A stretch of 64,000 nucleotides of DNA, from assembly GCA_947169155.1 (NCBI GenBank), contig CAMVON010000001.1, positions 62,001 to 126,000 of the forward strand. The letters are read 5' to 3'. Both the position numbers and the translations under genes were made by a program. Positions within the stretch are counted from its first letter, which is position 1, and every line of letters begins with the position of its first letter. Source of the DNA: an uncultured Clostridiaceae bacterium. Its GTDB lineage: Bacteria; Bacillota; Clostridia; TANB77; CAG-465. Positions 12,823-23,873 of the stretch are shown here, piece after piece. Under the pieces are notes generated by a model. That model searched no databases. It was given only the letters and a program-made list of their open reading frames with translations, and was not told the DNA's origin.

Positions 12823-13224
12823 ATGAAAGTATGTGCGTTAGTAGCTAATTTTACGCATTCGGTGATTATTACAAATAATTTTGCAAAAAATGATTTTAAA
12901 TATAGTAAGGTAGTGTTTATTACCCAAAAATCTCAAAAAGAAAAACTAAGTGTTATAACTAATAATTATTTTAAAAAATGCAGTATTGATTTTGTTGAGT
13001 GGGGAGATGAAAATGCTAGTTATGGTTATGATTCTAATATAATATTTGCAATATATGGAAGTGATTCGTTTATTTTTAAGGTAAATGAATATTTAAAAAT
13101 GTTAAATCTTTCTAATATTATTATAGATTTGTATGAGATTACACTACTTAAATGTAGCATAGAAGAAATAGTTAAATCTCATGATTATTATCTAGATTCA
13201 ACAGGCCTTAAAACTAAAAGATAA
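12823..13224 (+). CDS. Hypothetical protein
   Basis: SD gaggtg; ORF of 133 aa with normal codon use. Confidence 0.65.
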   Translation: MKVCALVANFTHSVIITNNFAKNDFKYSKVVFITQKSQKEKLSVITNNYFKKCSIDFVEWGDENASYGYDSNIIFAIYGSDSFIFKVNEYLKMLNLSNIIIDLYEITLLKCSIEEIVKSHDYYLDSTGLKTKR

Positions 13225-13288
13225 TGTAGTATATTGAGAATGAATATTGTTTGTAGTATAATTATTTCATAAAGGAAGTGATTATATC

Positions 13289-14014
13289 TTGAGAACATTT
13301 TTCAAAGGTATAAAAAAGTTAATAATTTTCATTCTGGTAATTATTATCTTTGTTGTTGGATATTTTGTAAAAGATGGTTATGATTTATATAGGGCAGCAA
13401 TAGAAGAAAAATCGCTAGATATGAGAGTAAAAGAACTTAAAGAAATGGATAATTATACCAAGTTAGAAGATATATCTAAGTACTATTTAGATGGGTTAAT
13501 TGCAGTTGAAGATAAAAGATTTTATGAGCATAATGGCATAGATCCTTATGCCGTTGGTGGAGCTGTTGTTTATACGTTTCAAGCTCAAAAAATTGGCTTT
13601 GGTGCAAGTACTTTGTCTCAACAGTTAGCTAAAAATTTAGTACTAGATCAAAGAAGAAAATTGGTAAGAAAAATTGCTGAAATATTTGCAACTATAGACA
13701 TAGAAAAAGAATATACAAAAGATGAAATACTTGAAATGTATGCAAACATTTCATATTTTGGAGATGGATATTATGGAATAGGAAATGCTTCAAAAGGATA
13801 TTTTAATAAAGAGCCAAAAGAATTAGATTTAAATGAAGCAACTCTTCTTGCAGGACTTCCTAATGCACCAAGTGTATTTCAATTAAGCAATAACAATGAT
13901 AGTACATATAAAAGACAAATTGTAGTTATAAAGGCAATGATTAAAAATGGTACTTTAGATGAAGAAAAAGGCAATGAACTTATTCAAAAAATAAAAAGTG
14001 AAAGGGGAATATAA
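13289..14014 (+). CDS. Monofunctional biosynthetic peptidoglycan transglycosylase (GT51)
   Basis: 'AVEDKRFYEHNGID', 'GASTLSQQLAKNLVL', 'KDEILEMYANISYFGDGYYGI'; TTG start. Confidence 0.9.
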   Translation: MRTFFKGIKKLIIFILVIIIFVVGYFVKDGYDLYRAAIEEKSLDMRVKELKEMDNYTKLEDISKYYLDGLIAVEDKRFYEHNGIDPYAVGGAVVYTFQAQKIGFGASTLSQQLAKNLVLDQRRKLVRKIAEIFATIDIEKEYTKDEILEMYANISYFGDGYYGIGNASKGYFNKEPKELDLNEATLLAGLPNAPSVFQLSNNNDSTYKRQIVVIKAMIKNGTLDEEKGNELIQKIKSERGI

Positions 14015-14075
14015 TATTTCCCTTTATTTTTTTATATTTAAATGCTAAAATTATTATTGATAGAAGGAGAATAAA

Positions 14076-14681
14076 ATGAATATATACATAATTAGACACG
14101 GAGATGATGATGAAAGATATAGAGGTGGTTGGAGTAATTTACCTCTAATTGAAGAAGGAATAGAAAAATGTAAAAAACTTGCAAATTATATGTATGAAAA
14201 TAATATAAAAATAGATAGAATAGTTTGCAGTGATTTAAAAAGAGCAAAAATGACTGCAAAAATTATTGCAGATAAATATGGTATAGATATAGTTCCAGAT
14301 AAAAGACTTAGAGAAAATAACAATGGTATATTTGCAGGAATGCTAAATAGTGAAGCTGAAGAAAAGTATCCTCACTGCCATTTTGGAGAGCTTGCATATG
14401 ATGAAGCTTTCCCTGGTGGTGAAAGTCCAAAAGAGTTTTTTGAGAGAATAAGAAAAGATTTTTTTGAACTTATTGATGAAAATAGTGATGTAGAAGACTT
14501 AGTAATTGTAACTCATGGTGGAGTTATTTCTATTGTTCGTCATATTTTAAATAATATGGAATGGTCAAATAAAAATAAAGGAATGGGTATTAAAAAGACA
14601 TCTATTACAAAACTTATTAAAGATGACAATGGTAATTTTTCTTTTGAATATGAAAATATGATTCCACATTTAGAAAAATAA
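14076..14681 (+). CDS. Histidine phosphatase family protein
   Basis: 'IYIIRHGDDD', 'CSDLKRAKMTAKIIA', 'VIVTHGGVI'. Confidence 0.92.
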   Translation: MNIYIIRHGDDDERYRGGWSNLPLIEEGIEKCKKLANYMYENNIKIDRIVCSDLKRAKMTAKIIADKYGIDIVPDKRLRENNNGIFAGMLNSEAEEKYPHCHFGELAYDEAFPGGESPKEFFERIRKDFFELIDENSDVEDLVIVTHGGVISIVRHILNNMEWSNKNKGMGIKKTSITKLIKDDNGNFSFEYENMIPHLEK

Positions 14682-14700
14682 TATTTATATGAGGTGATTT

Positions 14701-17322
14701 ATGGCTAAGAAAAATAATACTAATGAAAGACAGTTTAGCGTTGAAAATGAGCTTAAAGCTAGTGCAGCTCTTTCTCAAGAAGAATTGTTTCAAAAGTATA
14801 ATACATCTTTAGAGGGGTTAAGCGTAGTAGATATAGAAGATATTGATGAAAAGTATGGTAAAAATACAATTGAATTTGGAAATAATTATTCAATATGGAA
14901 TAGACTAAGGGATGCATTTATTAATCCATTTAATATTGTTTTGCTAATTGTTGCTGCTGTAACTTTTGTTACTGATGTTATTATTTCTACACAAAAAGAT
15001 TATATAACTTTTATACTTTTAATTAGTACTGTTCTTATATCTGCAGTTGTATCTTTTGTACAAGAAACGAAATCAGATAATGCAGCAAAAAAATTAAAGA
15101 GTATGATTACAAATAAAATGGATGTAATCAGAGATGGTAATCTAAATATAGTTGACGTAGAAGATGTATATCCAGGAGACATTGTAAAACTATCTTCAGG
15201 AGATATGATACCAGGAGATGTTAGATTTCTTGAAGCTAAGGATTTATTCATAGATCAAGCTTCTCTTACAGGAGAATCAAATCCTGTTGAAAAGTTTTCT
15301 ACTTTAAAAGAATATGACACTGTTACAGATATCTCAAATATTGGCTTTATGGGTACAAATATTATAAGTGGTTCTGCTATTGCTATAATTCTTACTACTG
15401 GTAATAATACTTATTTTGGCTCTATGGCTAAATCTTTGCATACAGTTAAAAAGACAAATAGTTTTGATGAAGGAATTAATGGTATTTCAAATCTTTTAAT
15501 TAGATTTATGATAATTATGATTCCTATAATTATGGTTATTAATATGTTTACAAAAAGTGATGTTTTATCTTCATTAGTTTTTGCTATTACTATTGCAGTT
15601 GGTCTTACACCAGAAATGTTTCCAGTTATTATGACATCTACCATGGTTAAAGGTGCTGTTGAAATGTCTAAGAAGAAGACAATAGTAAAAAGAGTAAATG
15701 CTATTCAAACTTTTGGACAGATGGATATATTATGTACAGATAAAACTGGTACTTTGACAGAAGATGAAGTTATACTTGAAAAGTATATGGATGTTAATGG
15801 AAATGAAAGTTTAAGAATACTAAAGCATGCTTTTTTAAATAGTTATTTCCAAACTGGCTTAAAAAATTTAATTGATGTTGCAGTTATTGCTAGAGCAGAA
15901 AAAGAAAAAATGAATATACTTAAAGAAAAATATGTAAGGGAAGATGAGATACCTTTTGATTTTTCTAGACGTAGAATGAGTGTTGTTTTAAGAGATGATA
16001 ATGGAAAAAGACAATTAATTACAAAAGGTGCAGTTGATGAAGTACTTTCAATTTGCTCATTAATAGATATAGATGGTGTGGCAATGGAAATGACACCAGA
16101 ACTTAGAAAAAAAGCATATGAAGTATATGAAAAAAATAATGATGAAGGCTTAAGAGTTGTTGCTGTAGCACAAAAAAATGAAATACATGGAGTTGAAACT
16201 TTTGGCATTCAAGATGAATCTAATATGGTTTTAATTGGATTTGTTGGATTTTTAGATCCACCTAAAGCTAGTGCAAAAGAGGCTATTGAAAAGCTTAAAG
16301 ACTATGGTGTCAATACAGTTGTACTTACTGGAGATAGTGAGGGTGTTGCACTTAATGTTTGTAAAAAAGTTGGAATAACAGTAAAAAATAGATTAACTGG
16401 TAGTCAAATAGATGAGTTAAGTGACGAAGAACTTAAAAATAGAATTGAAGAATGTCACTTATATTCAAAATTATCTCCACTTCAAAAACAAAGAATTGTA
16501 AGACTTTATCAAGAAAATGGACATACTGTAGGATATATGGGAGATGGAATTAATGATTCTCCACCATTAAAGCAATCAGATGTTGGAATATCTGTAGATA
16601 CTGCAGTAGATATTGCAAAAGAAACAGCAGATATCATTCTTCTTGAAAAAGACTTAAATGTTTTAGAAGAAGGAGTAGTAACAGGTAGAAAGATATTTAC
16701 TAATGTATTAAAATACATAAAAATGGCTACAAGTGGAAATTTTGGGAATATGTTATCTATAGTATTTGCAAGTATTTTCTTACCATTTTTACCACTTATG
16801 CCAATTCATATTTTAATTCAAAATTTATTAAATGATTTGGCTCAAGCAGGTATGCCTTTTGATAATGTAGATGAAGATTATATAAAGAAACCAAAATCAT
16901 GGGATACAAAAGATATTAAAAGATTTATGTTTAGATTTGGATTAATCAGTACTGTGTTAGATATATTATGTTTTGGAGTATTGTGGTATATCTTTGGATA
17001 TAATACTTTAGAAAAACAAACACTTTTCCAAACTGGATGGTTTGCATTTGGAATAATTTCACAAACTCTAATTATTCATATGATTAGAACAGATAAGACA
17101 CCATTTATTAAATCTAAATCTTCTAAACAATTATTAGCTTCAACATTTGCAGTTGTATTAATTACACTTGCTATGGCATTTACATCGATTGCAATAGCTT
17201 TTGACCTTGCAATTTTACCAGTTAAATTTATTGCTTGGATTATATTATTGCAACTAATTTATGCTATATTAATTCAAATATATAAAAAAATATATGTTAG
17301 AACTAATAGTAAATGGTTATAA
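14701..17322 (+). CDS. mgtA: Magnesium-translocating P-type ATPase
   Basis: 'DILCTDKTGTLTEDEVIL', 'LTGESNPVEKF', 'VGYMGDGINDSPPLKQSDVGISVDTAVDIAKE'. Confidence 0.92.
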   Translation: MAKKNNTNERQFSVENELKASAALSQEELFQKYNTSLEGLSVVDIEDIDEKYGKNTIEFGNNYSIWNRLRDAFINPFNIVLLIVAAVTFVTDVIISTQKDYITFILLISTVLISAVVSFVQETKSDNAAKKLKSMITNKMDVIRDGNLNIVDVEDVYPGDIVKLSSGDMIPGDVRFLEAKDLFIDQASLTGESNPVEKFSTLKEYDTVTDISNIGFMGTNIISGSAIAIILTTGNNTYFGSMAKSLHTVKKTNSFDEGINGISNLLIRFMIIMIPIIMVINMFTKSDVLSSLVFAITIAVGLTPEMFPVIMTSTMVKGAVEMSKKKTIVKRVNAIQTFGQMDILCTDKTGTLTEDEVILEKYMDVNGNESLRILKHAFLNSYFQTGLKNLIDVAVIARAEKEKMNILKEKYVREDEIPFDFSRRRMSVVLRDDNGKRQLITKGAVDEVLSICSLIDIDGVAMEMTPELRKKAYEVYEKNNDEGLRVVAVAQKNEIHGVETFGIQDESNMVLIGFVGFLDPPKASAKEAIEKLKDYGVNTVVLTGDSEGVALNVCKKVGITVKNRLTGSQIDELSDEELKNRIEECHLYSKLSPLQKQRIVRLYQENGHTVGYMGDGINDSPPLKQSDVGISVDTAVDIAKETADIILLEKDLNVLEEGVVTGRKIFTNVLKYIKMATSGNFGNMLSIVFASIFLPFLPLMPIHILIQNLLNDLAQAGMPFDNVDEDYIKKPKSWDTKDIKRFMFRFGLISTVLDILCFGVLWYIFGYNTLEKQTLFQTGWFAFGIISQTLIIHMIRTDKTPFIKSKSSKQLLASTFAVVLITLAMAFTSIAIAFDLAILPVKFIAWIILLQLIYAILIQIYKKIYVRTNSKWL

Positions 17323-17336
17323 TTAAGTAAACTAAG

Positions 17337-17369
17337 AAGTATGCGGTGCTAGACAACGCATACTTTTTG
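17337..17369 (+). terminator. Rho-independent terminator
   Basis: aagtatgcg-loop-cgcatactt then T-run. Confidence 0.8.
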
Positions 17370-17402
17370 TGATATAATATTTGCAGTTTTGTGGAGGGGA
17401 AA

Positions 17403-18278
17403 ATGGATACAGAACAATTATATACATATATTCTTACAGCTTTTGAAGGAAAAAGCTTTGAAAATTTAATATTAAATAAAAGAAATACTGAACATAAAGC
17501 ATCTTTTGAAAATGAGTATAGAGAGAAAATTATAGAAAAGATGAATACAGACGAATATAGTAAAGTAATGGATAAATTATCTAAAAGTTTTTTAACTAAT
17601 CTTGTTAAAGGAACTGAAGGAAGAAAAGTTACTAAAGAAGATTGTAACAAGATATTAGAAATTTATCATAAATTAATTGAAAATATTTCAGATTATAGTA
17701 AAGATTATGAAAGAATAGCATTAGAGCATTTTACTGAAGTTAGAAATTTTATAAATGAGTATACTACTAAACAAGAGCAAGAAGTTAAAAATGTTGATTC
17801 TAAAACTAGTTATTCACCAGAATTTCTACTAGATATATTAGCTGTTGAAGAACACGAATTAAAAGGTAAATCTTTAGATATAGGGTGTGGTAAAGAGGCA
17901 ACTCTAGTAAACTATTTAAACCAAAAAGGACTTGATGCAAATGGTTTAGACATGGAATGTGAAGATAGCGATAAACTTGAACAAGAAGATTGGTTAATTA
18001 AAGATTATCCAGAATCTACTTATGATTTAATTACATCTTCGCTAACATTTACTAAATATTTTAATGAAGCAAATCAAGAAGAAGCAAATGACCAAGAATG
18101 CATTGAATATGCATTAAGCTATATGAAGATACTAAATTCATTAAAAGTTGGCGGAAAATGGCATTATGTTCCATCTGTTACATTTATTGAAGAGCTTTTA
18201 CCAGAAGATAAATTTGAAGTGAAGAATTCATTCATAAATGATAATATAATGAGAACAGTTGTTAAAAGAATTAAATAA
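17403..18278 (+). CDS. Class I SAM-dependent methyltransferase-like protein with long N-terminal extension
   Basis: 'KSLDIGCGKEATLVNYLNQKGLDANGLDME' glycine-rich motif I; SD ggagggg. Confidence 0.65.
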   Translation: MDTEQLYTYILTAFEGKSFENLILNKRNTEHKASFENEYREKIIEKMNTDEYSKVMDKLSKSFLTNLVKGTEGRKVTKEDCNKILEIYHKLIENISDYSKDYERIALEHFTEVRNFINEYTTKQEQEVKNVDSKTSYSPEFLLDILAVEEHELKGKSLDIGCGKEATLVNYLNQKGLDANGLDMECEDSDKLEQEDWLIKDYPESTYDLITSSLTFTKYFNEANQEEANDQECIEYALSYMKILNSLKVGGKWHYVPSVTFIEELLPEDKFEVKNSFINDNIMRTVVKRIK

Positions 18279-18282
18279 AATT

Positions 18283-18308
18283 AGAGGTACTTTTTGTACC
18301 TCTTTTTA
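18283..18308 (+). terminator. Rho-independent terminator
   Basis: agaggtac-tttt-gtacctct then T-run. Confidence 0.8.
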
Positions 18309-18385
18309 TTTTGAAACATTTGTTCTTTAAATGTTGAAATTAAAAATTTACTATGATATAATACATGTGTTTAAAGGGGAGCGTT

Positions 18386-21220
18386 ATGAATAATAAATTA
18401 GTAATAAAAGGGGCTAAAGAAAATAACTTAAAAAATGTGGATTTAGAGGTGCCAAGAGATAGTCTTGTAGTATTTACAGGTCTTTCTGGTTCTGGTAAAT
18501 CCTCACTTGCATTTGACACTATATATGCAGAAGGTCAAAGAAGATATGTAGAAAGTTTATCTTCATATGCAAGACAATTCTTAGGAATAATGGAGAAACC
18601 AAATGTTGAATATATTGAAGGTTTATCTCCAGCTATTTCTATAGATCAAAAGACAACTTCAAAGAATCCTCGTTCAACAGTTGGAACTGTAACAGAGATT
18701 TATGATTATTTAAGACTTCTTTATGCTCGTGTTGGTGTTCCACATTGTCCAAATTGTGGAAAAAGAATAAAAAAACAAACAGTAGATGAAATAGTAGATC
18801 AAATTCTTGGATATAAAGAAGGTTCTAAAATCTTAATACTTACTCCTGTAATTCGTGGTAGAAAAGGAGAACATAGAAATGTACTTGAAAGAGTATTAAA
18901 AGATGGATTTATTCGTGCAAGAATAGATGGTGAGACTTATGATTTATCTGAAGATATTCCAACACTAGATAAACAAAAGAAACATTATATTGATGTTGTT
19001 GTAGATAGGTTAGTAGTAAGAAAAGATATTAGAAAAAGACTTGCAGATTCAGTTGAACTTGCTTTAAAATATGCAGAAAACCTAGTTATGGTTGCAAATT
19101 TAGAAGATAACACTGAACAAATTTTCTCACAAAATTATGCATGTCCAGATTGTGGAATATCATTAGAAGAAATGACACCAAGAAGTTTTTCTTTCAATAG
19201 TCCATTTGGTGCATGTCCATATTGTACTGGCCTTGGTGAAATAATGTCTATTGATCCAGAAAAAATAATGCCAGATAAAGATAAAAAGCTTACAGATTAT
19301 GGATGTATTAAAGGCTGGTCTGGTTCTGGTACATATATAGATAGTATGGCTAGAATGTATATTGAAGGAATATGCAAGCATTATAAAATTAGTCCAATGA
19401 TAAAACTTAAAGATTTGCCTGAAAGTTTTATGAATATACTTTTATATGGTAGTGGAAATGAAAAAATTAAATTTGTTTATCGTTCAAAAATGATGGATAA
19501 AGAATTTGAAGAACCATTTGAAGGTGTAATAAATACATTGCAAAGAAGAGCTAATGAAACAAAATCTCAAGGAATGAAAACATATTATGAAGGATTTATG
19601 AGTTCTGTTCATTGCGATTATTGTAATGGAGCTAGACTTAAAAAAGAAATTCTTGCAGTAACATTTGGAAAATATAATATACATGAGTTATGTTGTGAAA
19701 ATATAGTAAGTATTAAAAATATTATAGATAAAGAGTATGAAAAACTTGGTCAAAAAGATCATGCTATAGCTGAACAAATTGTAAAAGAGCTAGACTCTAG
19801 ATTACAATTTCTAATTGATGTAGGATTAAGTTATTTAACTCTTTCTAGAAGTGCAGGAACATTGTCTGGTGGTGAGTCTCAAAGAATTAGACTTGCAACT
19901 CAAATTGGTTCAGGCCTTACAGGTGTACTATACATTTTAGACGAACCAAGTATTGGTTTGCATCAAAAAGATAATGAAAAATTATTAAATTCTCTAAAGA
20001 AAATGAGAGACTTGGGAAACACATTAATAGTAGTAGAACATGATGAAGATACAATGCGTACAGCAGACTATATAGTAGATATAGGCCCAGGAGCTGGAAT
20101 CCATGGAGGAAAAGTAGTTTTTGCTGGTCTTCCAAAAGATATAGAAAAATGTAAAGAATCTATTACAGGAAAATATTTAAGTGGAGAACTTAAAATTCCA
20201 GTACCTAAAGAGAGAAGAAAGTCTAAGAAATATTTAGAAGTAATTGGAGCGCAAGAGCATAATTTAAAAAATATAGATGTTAAAATTCCAGTTGGAGTAT
20301 TTAACTGTGTTACTGGTGTGTCTGGTTCAGGAAAATCTACCCTTGTAAATGAAATAATTTGTAAGACATTAGAAAGAGATTTAAATAGAGCATACACTAG
20401 ACCTGGAAAATATGATAAAATGAAAGGTATAGATAATTTTGATAAAGTTATAAATATTGATCAATCTCCAATTGGAAGAACACCAAGATCTAATCCTGCA
20501 ACATATACTGGTATGTTTGATCATATTAGAGATATTTTTGCTACTACAAATGAAGCAAAGATGAGAGGATATACTAAAGGAAGATTTAGTTTTAATGTAC
20601 CTGGAGGAAGATGTGAAGCATGTTCTGGAGATGGTATTGTTAAAATAGATATGAACTTTTTAAGTGATGTTTATGTCCCTTGTGAAGTATGTAAAGGAAA
20701 AAGATATTCAAGAGAGACTCTAGAAGTTAAATTCAAAGGAAAGAGTATTAGTGATGTATTAGATATGACTGTAGAAGAAGGATTAGAATTCTTTAAGAAT
20801 CATCCAAAAATACATAGTAAACTTCAAACATTATATGATGTTGGTCTAGGATATATTAAGATAGGTCAACCATCAACTACACTTTCTGGAGGAGAGGCAC
20901 AAAGAATTAAACTTGCAACAGAACTATCTAAACGTTCTACAGGTAAGACTATGTATATCTTAGATGAACCTACAACTGGTCTTCATATGGCAGATGTACA
21001 TAAGCTAATAAATATACTTCAAAGATTAACTGAAGGCGGAAATACATTACTTGTTATTGAACATAATTTAGATGTAATTAAAAGTGCAGACTATCTAATA
21101 GATTTAGGACCTGAAGGAGGAGATGGTGGCGGTACAATAGTTGCTACTGGTACTCCTGAACAAGTTGCTAAGTCTAAAGAAAGTTATACTGGAGAGTTTT
21201 TAAGAAAGATATTAAAATAA
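18386..21220 (+). CDS. uvrA: Excinuclease ABC subunit A
   Basis: '[37 protein letters not shown]', two ABC signature 'LSGGE' motifs, zinc-binding cysteines. Confidence 0.98.
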   Translation: MNNKLVIKGAKENNLKNVDLEVPRDSLVVFTGLSGSGKSSLAFDTIYAEGQRRYVESLSSYARQFLGIMEKPNVEYIEGLSPAISIDQKTTSKNPRSTVGTVTEIYDYLRLLYARVGVPHCPNCGKRIKKQTVDEIVDQILGYKEGSKILILTPVIRGRKGEHRNVLERVLKDGFIRARIDGETYDLSEDIPTLDKQKKHYIDVVVDRLVVRKDIRKRLADSVELALKYAENLVMVANLEDNTEQIFSQNYACPDCGISLEEMTPRSFSFNSPFGACPYCTGLGEIMSIDPEKIMPDKDKKLTDYGCIKGWSGSGTYIDSMARMYIEGICKHYKISPMIKLKDLPESFMNILLYGSGNEKIKFVYRSKMMDKEFEEPFEGVINTLQRRANETKSQGMKTYYEGFMSSVHCDYCNGARLKKEILAVTFGKYNIHELCCENIVSIKNIIDKEYEKLGQKDHAIAEQIVKELDSRLQFLIDVGLSYLTLSRSAGTLSGGESQRIRLATQIGSGLTGVLYILDEPSIGLHQKDNEKLLNSLKKMRDLGNTLIVVEHDEDTMRTADYIVDIGPGAGIHGGKVVFAGLPKDIEKCKESITGKYLSGELKIPVPKERRKSKKYLEVIGAQEHNLKNIDVKIPVGVFNCVTGVSGSGKSTLVNEIICKTLERDLNRAYTRPGKYDKMKGIDNFDKVINIDQSPIGRTPRSNPATYTGMFDHIRDIFATTNEAKMRGYTKGRFSFNVPGGRCEACSGDGIVKIDMNFLSDVYVPCEVCKGKRYSRETLEVKFKGKSISDVLDMTVEEGLEFFKNHPKIHSKLQTLYDVGLGYIKIGQPSTTLSGGEAQRIKLATELSKRSTGKTMYILDEPTTGLHMADVHKLINILQRLTEGGNTLLVIEHNLDVIKSADYLIDLGPEGGDGGGTIVATGTPEQVAKSKESYTGEFLRKILK

Positions 21221-21227
21221 AAATATA

Positions 21228-21256
21228 AGTGGAAGAATTAATCTTCCACTTTTTTA
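21228..21256 (+). terminator. Rho-independent terminator
   Basis: agtggaaga-loop-tcttccact then T-run. Confidence 0.8.
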
Positions 21257-21260
21257 TGTA

Positions 21261-21401
21261 TTAGTTACAGCAGCAACATAGAACTACTATAATTAGAATT
21301 ATCCAAATGCAACAACAGTTGTTTCCACCACCAAATAGGCCGTTTCCACCACATCCGTTTGAACAGCAGTTATTTCCACATCCGCATCTTTCATCCATCA
21401 T
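21261..21401 (-). CDS. Cys/Gly/Asn-rich 46-aa peptide with hydrophobic C-terminal segment (not in ORF track)
   Basis: Minus-strand translation MMDERCGCGNNCCSNGCGGNGLFGGGNNCCCIWIILIIVVLCCCCN*; upstream gaggtga. Confidence 0.7.
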   Translation of the reverse strand: MMDERCGCGNNCCSNGCGGNGLFGGGNNCCCIWIILIIVVLCCCCN

Positions 21402-21428
21402 TAAAATTCACCTCACTTCTTTAAACCT

Positions 21429-21563
21429 TTAAGTAGTATCAAAGAAAGTATCAAAGTTTACTACCTCAGATGAATTCCTTCTATTATTACAGACAAAGTA
21501 TAGAATAATTAGTATTAGAATTAGTACAATTATCCATACAAAATCATCATTGTCTCTTCTCAT
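21429..21563 (-). CDS. Small single-TM protein, 44 aa (not in ORF track)
   Basis: Minus-strand translation MRRDNDDFVWIIVLILILIILYFVCNNRRNSSEVVNFDTFFDTT*; SD aaaaaggag. Confidence 0.65.
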   Translation of the reverse strand: MRRDNDDFVWIIVLILILIILYFVCNNRRNSSEVVNFDTFFDTT

Positions 21564-21727
21564 ACACTTAACTCCTTTTTAAGTAGTAAGCTTACTTAAT
21601 ATACTATATTCTAGATTAATAATTTTGTTACTTAAGATAAAAAATATGAAAACATAAAATTATTATTGAATTAATTTATTATGTTATGATATAATCCAAA
21701 ATGAGAGATAAAAAGGAGAAGTTAATC

Positions 21728-23086
21728 TTGAAGAAAAATGATGAGATAGAATTAGAAATCATAGACAATGGCATTAACTTAGAAGGAATTGCAAGAGAAG
21801 AAAATAAAGTGGTATTTATACCTGGAGCTATCAAAGGTGAAAAAGTTAGAGCAAGAATTATTAAGGTTAATAATTCTTTTTGCATTGGTAAAGTAGAAGA
21901 AATACTTACACCAAGTCCAGATAGAGTAGAACCATTTTGTTCAGTATACAAAAGATGCGGCGGATGTTGTGGACAACATATTAGTTATAACAAACAATTA
22001 GAGATAAAAAAAGAACTAGTTAAAAACACTTTAGACAAACAAAAGGTAAACTATGCTGGAATAGATGATGTCATAGGAATGGGAGTCCCATTAAACTTTA
22101 GAAATAAAGCACAATATCCAGTAAGAAAAACAGTAGAAGGTGTTAGCAAGATAGGATTTTATGCTAAACGTAGTCATGATATTATAGAAAATGAAGAATG
22201 TTTTATACAAGATCAAGAAATAGATAGACTATCTAAAGAAGTATTTAAATTATTACTACTAAAAGGATTTGAAGGATATGATGAAAAAACAAATAAAGGA
22301 GATATTCGTCATATTTTAATTCGTAGAGGATACCACACAGGAGAAATTATGGTGGTAATTGTGGTAAATAACAAAAGTATTTTTGAAGATGTTAGAATGG
22401 AAGAAATAATTCATATTCTAAAAGAAGATGATAATATTAAAACAATAGTTTTAAACTATAATGGTTCAAAAACTAATGAGATACTTGGAAAAGAAGAAAA
22501 AGTAATATATGGAGATGGATATATCACAGATTATATTGGAGATAAAAGATATTATATAAGCTCTAAATCTTTCTTCCAAGTAAATACAATACAAGCAGAA
22601 GTATTGTATGATACTTTAAAAGAAAAACTAGATTTAAAAGGCAATGAGACATTATTCGACCTATATAGTGGAGTAGGTTCAATAGGAATATATTTAAGTG
22701 ATAATGTAAAACAAGTTTATGGTATTGAAATTGAACCACAAGCTGTAGATATGGCAAATATGAATATGAGATTAAATAATGTTAAAAATGCAGAATATAT
22801 TGCAGGAAGCGTTGAAGAAAAAATAGAAGAATATGAAAAAAGAGATATTCATCCAGATGTAATTGTAGTAGATCCGCCAAGAAAAGGGTTAGACCTTGAT
22901 AGTATAGAATATATTATTAAGTTTGCACCAGAAAAGATTGGATATGTTAGCTGTTCACCTGCAACATTTGCAAGAGATTTAAAAATGCTTGAGCCATACT
23001 ATAATATAGGTGTTGTAACTCCTGTAGATCTATTTCCAAATAGTGAACATATAGAAGATGTAGTAGTACTTACAAAAAAACAATAA
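21728..23086 (+). CDS. rlmD: 23S rRNA (uracil-C5)-methyltransferase RlmD/TrmA family
   Basis: TRAM-like N-terminus, 'CGGCCGQHISYNKQLEIK' Fe-S cysteines, 'LFDLYSGVGSIGIYL', 'VVDPPRKGLD', 'VSCSPATFARDL'; start ATG 21701 or TTG 21728. Confidence 0.88.
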   Translation: MKKNDEIELEIIDNGINLEGIAREENKVVFIPGAIKGEKVRARIIKVNNSFCIGKVEEILTPSPDRVEPFCSVYKRCGGCCGQHISYNKQLEIKKELVKNTLDKQKVNYAGIDDVIGMGVPLNFRNKAQYPVRKTVEGVSKIGFYAKRSHDIIENEECFIQDQEIDRLSKEVFKLLLLKGFEGYDEKTNKGDIRHILIRRGYHTGEIMVVIVVNNKSIFEDVRMEEIIHILKEDDNIKTIVLNYNGSKTNEILGKEEKVIYGDGYITDYIGDKRYYISSKSFFQVNTIQAEVLYDTLKEKLDLKGNETLFDLYSGVGSIGIYLSDNVKQVYGIEIEPQAVDMANMNMRLNNVKNAEYIAGSVEEKIEEYEKRDIHPDVIVVDPPRKGLDLDSIEYIIKFAPEKIGYVSCSPATFARDLKMLEPYYNIGVVTPVDLFPNSEHIEDVVVLTKKQ

Positions 23087-23097
23087 AGGAGAAAAAT

Positions 23098-23733
23098 ATG
23101 GAATATGATATAGCTTTTTCTGTTGGACCTAGATGTAGACCAGCATACTATTTAGAAAAACATGGATTAAGAGTTTGTGCTTATCCGCTAGACTGGCTTG
23201 TATGCTCTTTAGATACAACTTTGCATTTGCATCAAACAGAATTTAAAGATTTTTTAGAAAGCTATAAAAACTATCCAAAAAAGGCAAGACCTGAAAAGAA
23301 TACAAGATATGTTTTAGATGATAAAAACCATATAAGATTTTTACATCATATAATGCTTGATCAAAATTTGGAAGATGAAATAATTCGAGTTAGACAATTA
23401 ATGCAAAAAAGATATTTAAGACAAAAAGAGCATATAGAAAAATCTGAAAATATTTTGATGATAGGAAATCATAATATTAAAAGAGAAAAGCTAGAACATT
23501 TCTTAATTGAAATGGGAAAAGTTTATCCAAATAAACATTTTACGTTTTTAAATATCCATAACAGAAAAAATGGTAATAATATTCATACATATAATTTAAC
23601 AGATAAGTTGACTTTAATTGAGTGCTTTATGGATGATTTTGAAGATGTAAATGCTGAAAAACCATGGCATGGTAATGAAGAACTGTGGGATAAAATAATT
23701 TCTGAAATTAAAGTTAAAAACAAATTTGAATAA
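23098..23733 (+). CDS. DUF1796-like putative papain-like cysteine peptidase
   Basis: 'YDIAFSVGPRCRPAYYLEKHGLRVCAYPLDWLVCSLDTTL', pattern recalled for DUF1796 family. Confidence 0.65.
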   Translation: MEYDIAFSVGPRCRPAYYLEKHGLRVCAYPLDWLVCSLDTTLHLHQTEFKDFLESYKNYPKKARPEKNTRYVLDDKNHIRFLHHIMLDQNLEDEIIRVRQLMQKRYLRQKEHIEKSENILMIGNHNIKREKLEHFLIEMGKVYPNKHFTFLNIHNRKNGNNIHTYNLTDKLTLIECFMDDFEDVNAEKPWHGNEELWDKIISEIKVKNKFE

Positions 23734-23873
23734 TACAAAAGAACTCTGAAAATGGGTTCTTTTTTTGACGACAAAACTAGGCAAATTATGACAATCTTTG
23801 CAGTATCAAAATTGTTGATAATCACAAAAACGTACACTATAATATTACCAGCTTTTGTAAAGGAGGTAATATT

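Noticed and set aside
14640-14701. M-box Mg2+ riboswitch before mgtA
   Set aside because: The upstream gap is only about 20 nt and shows no riboswitch-sized leader.
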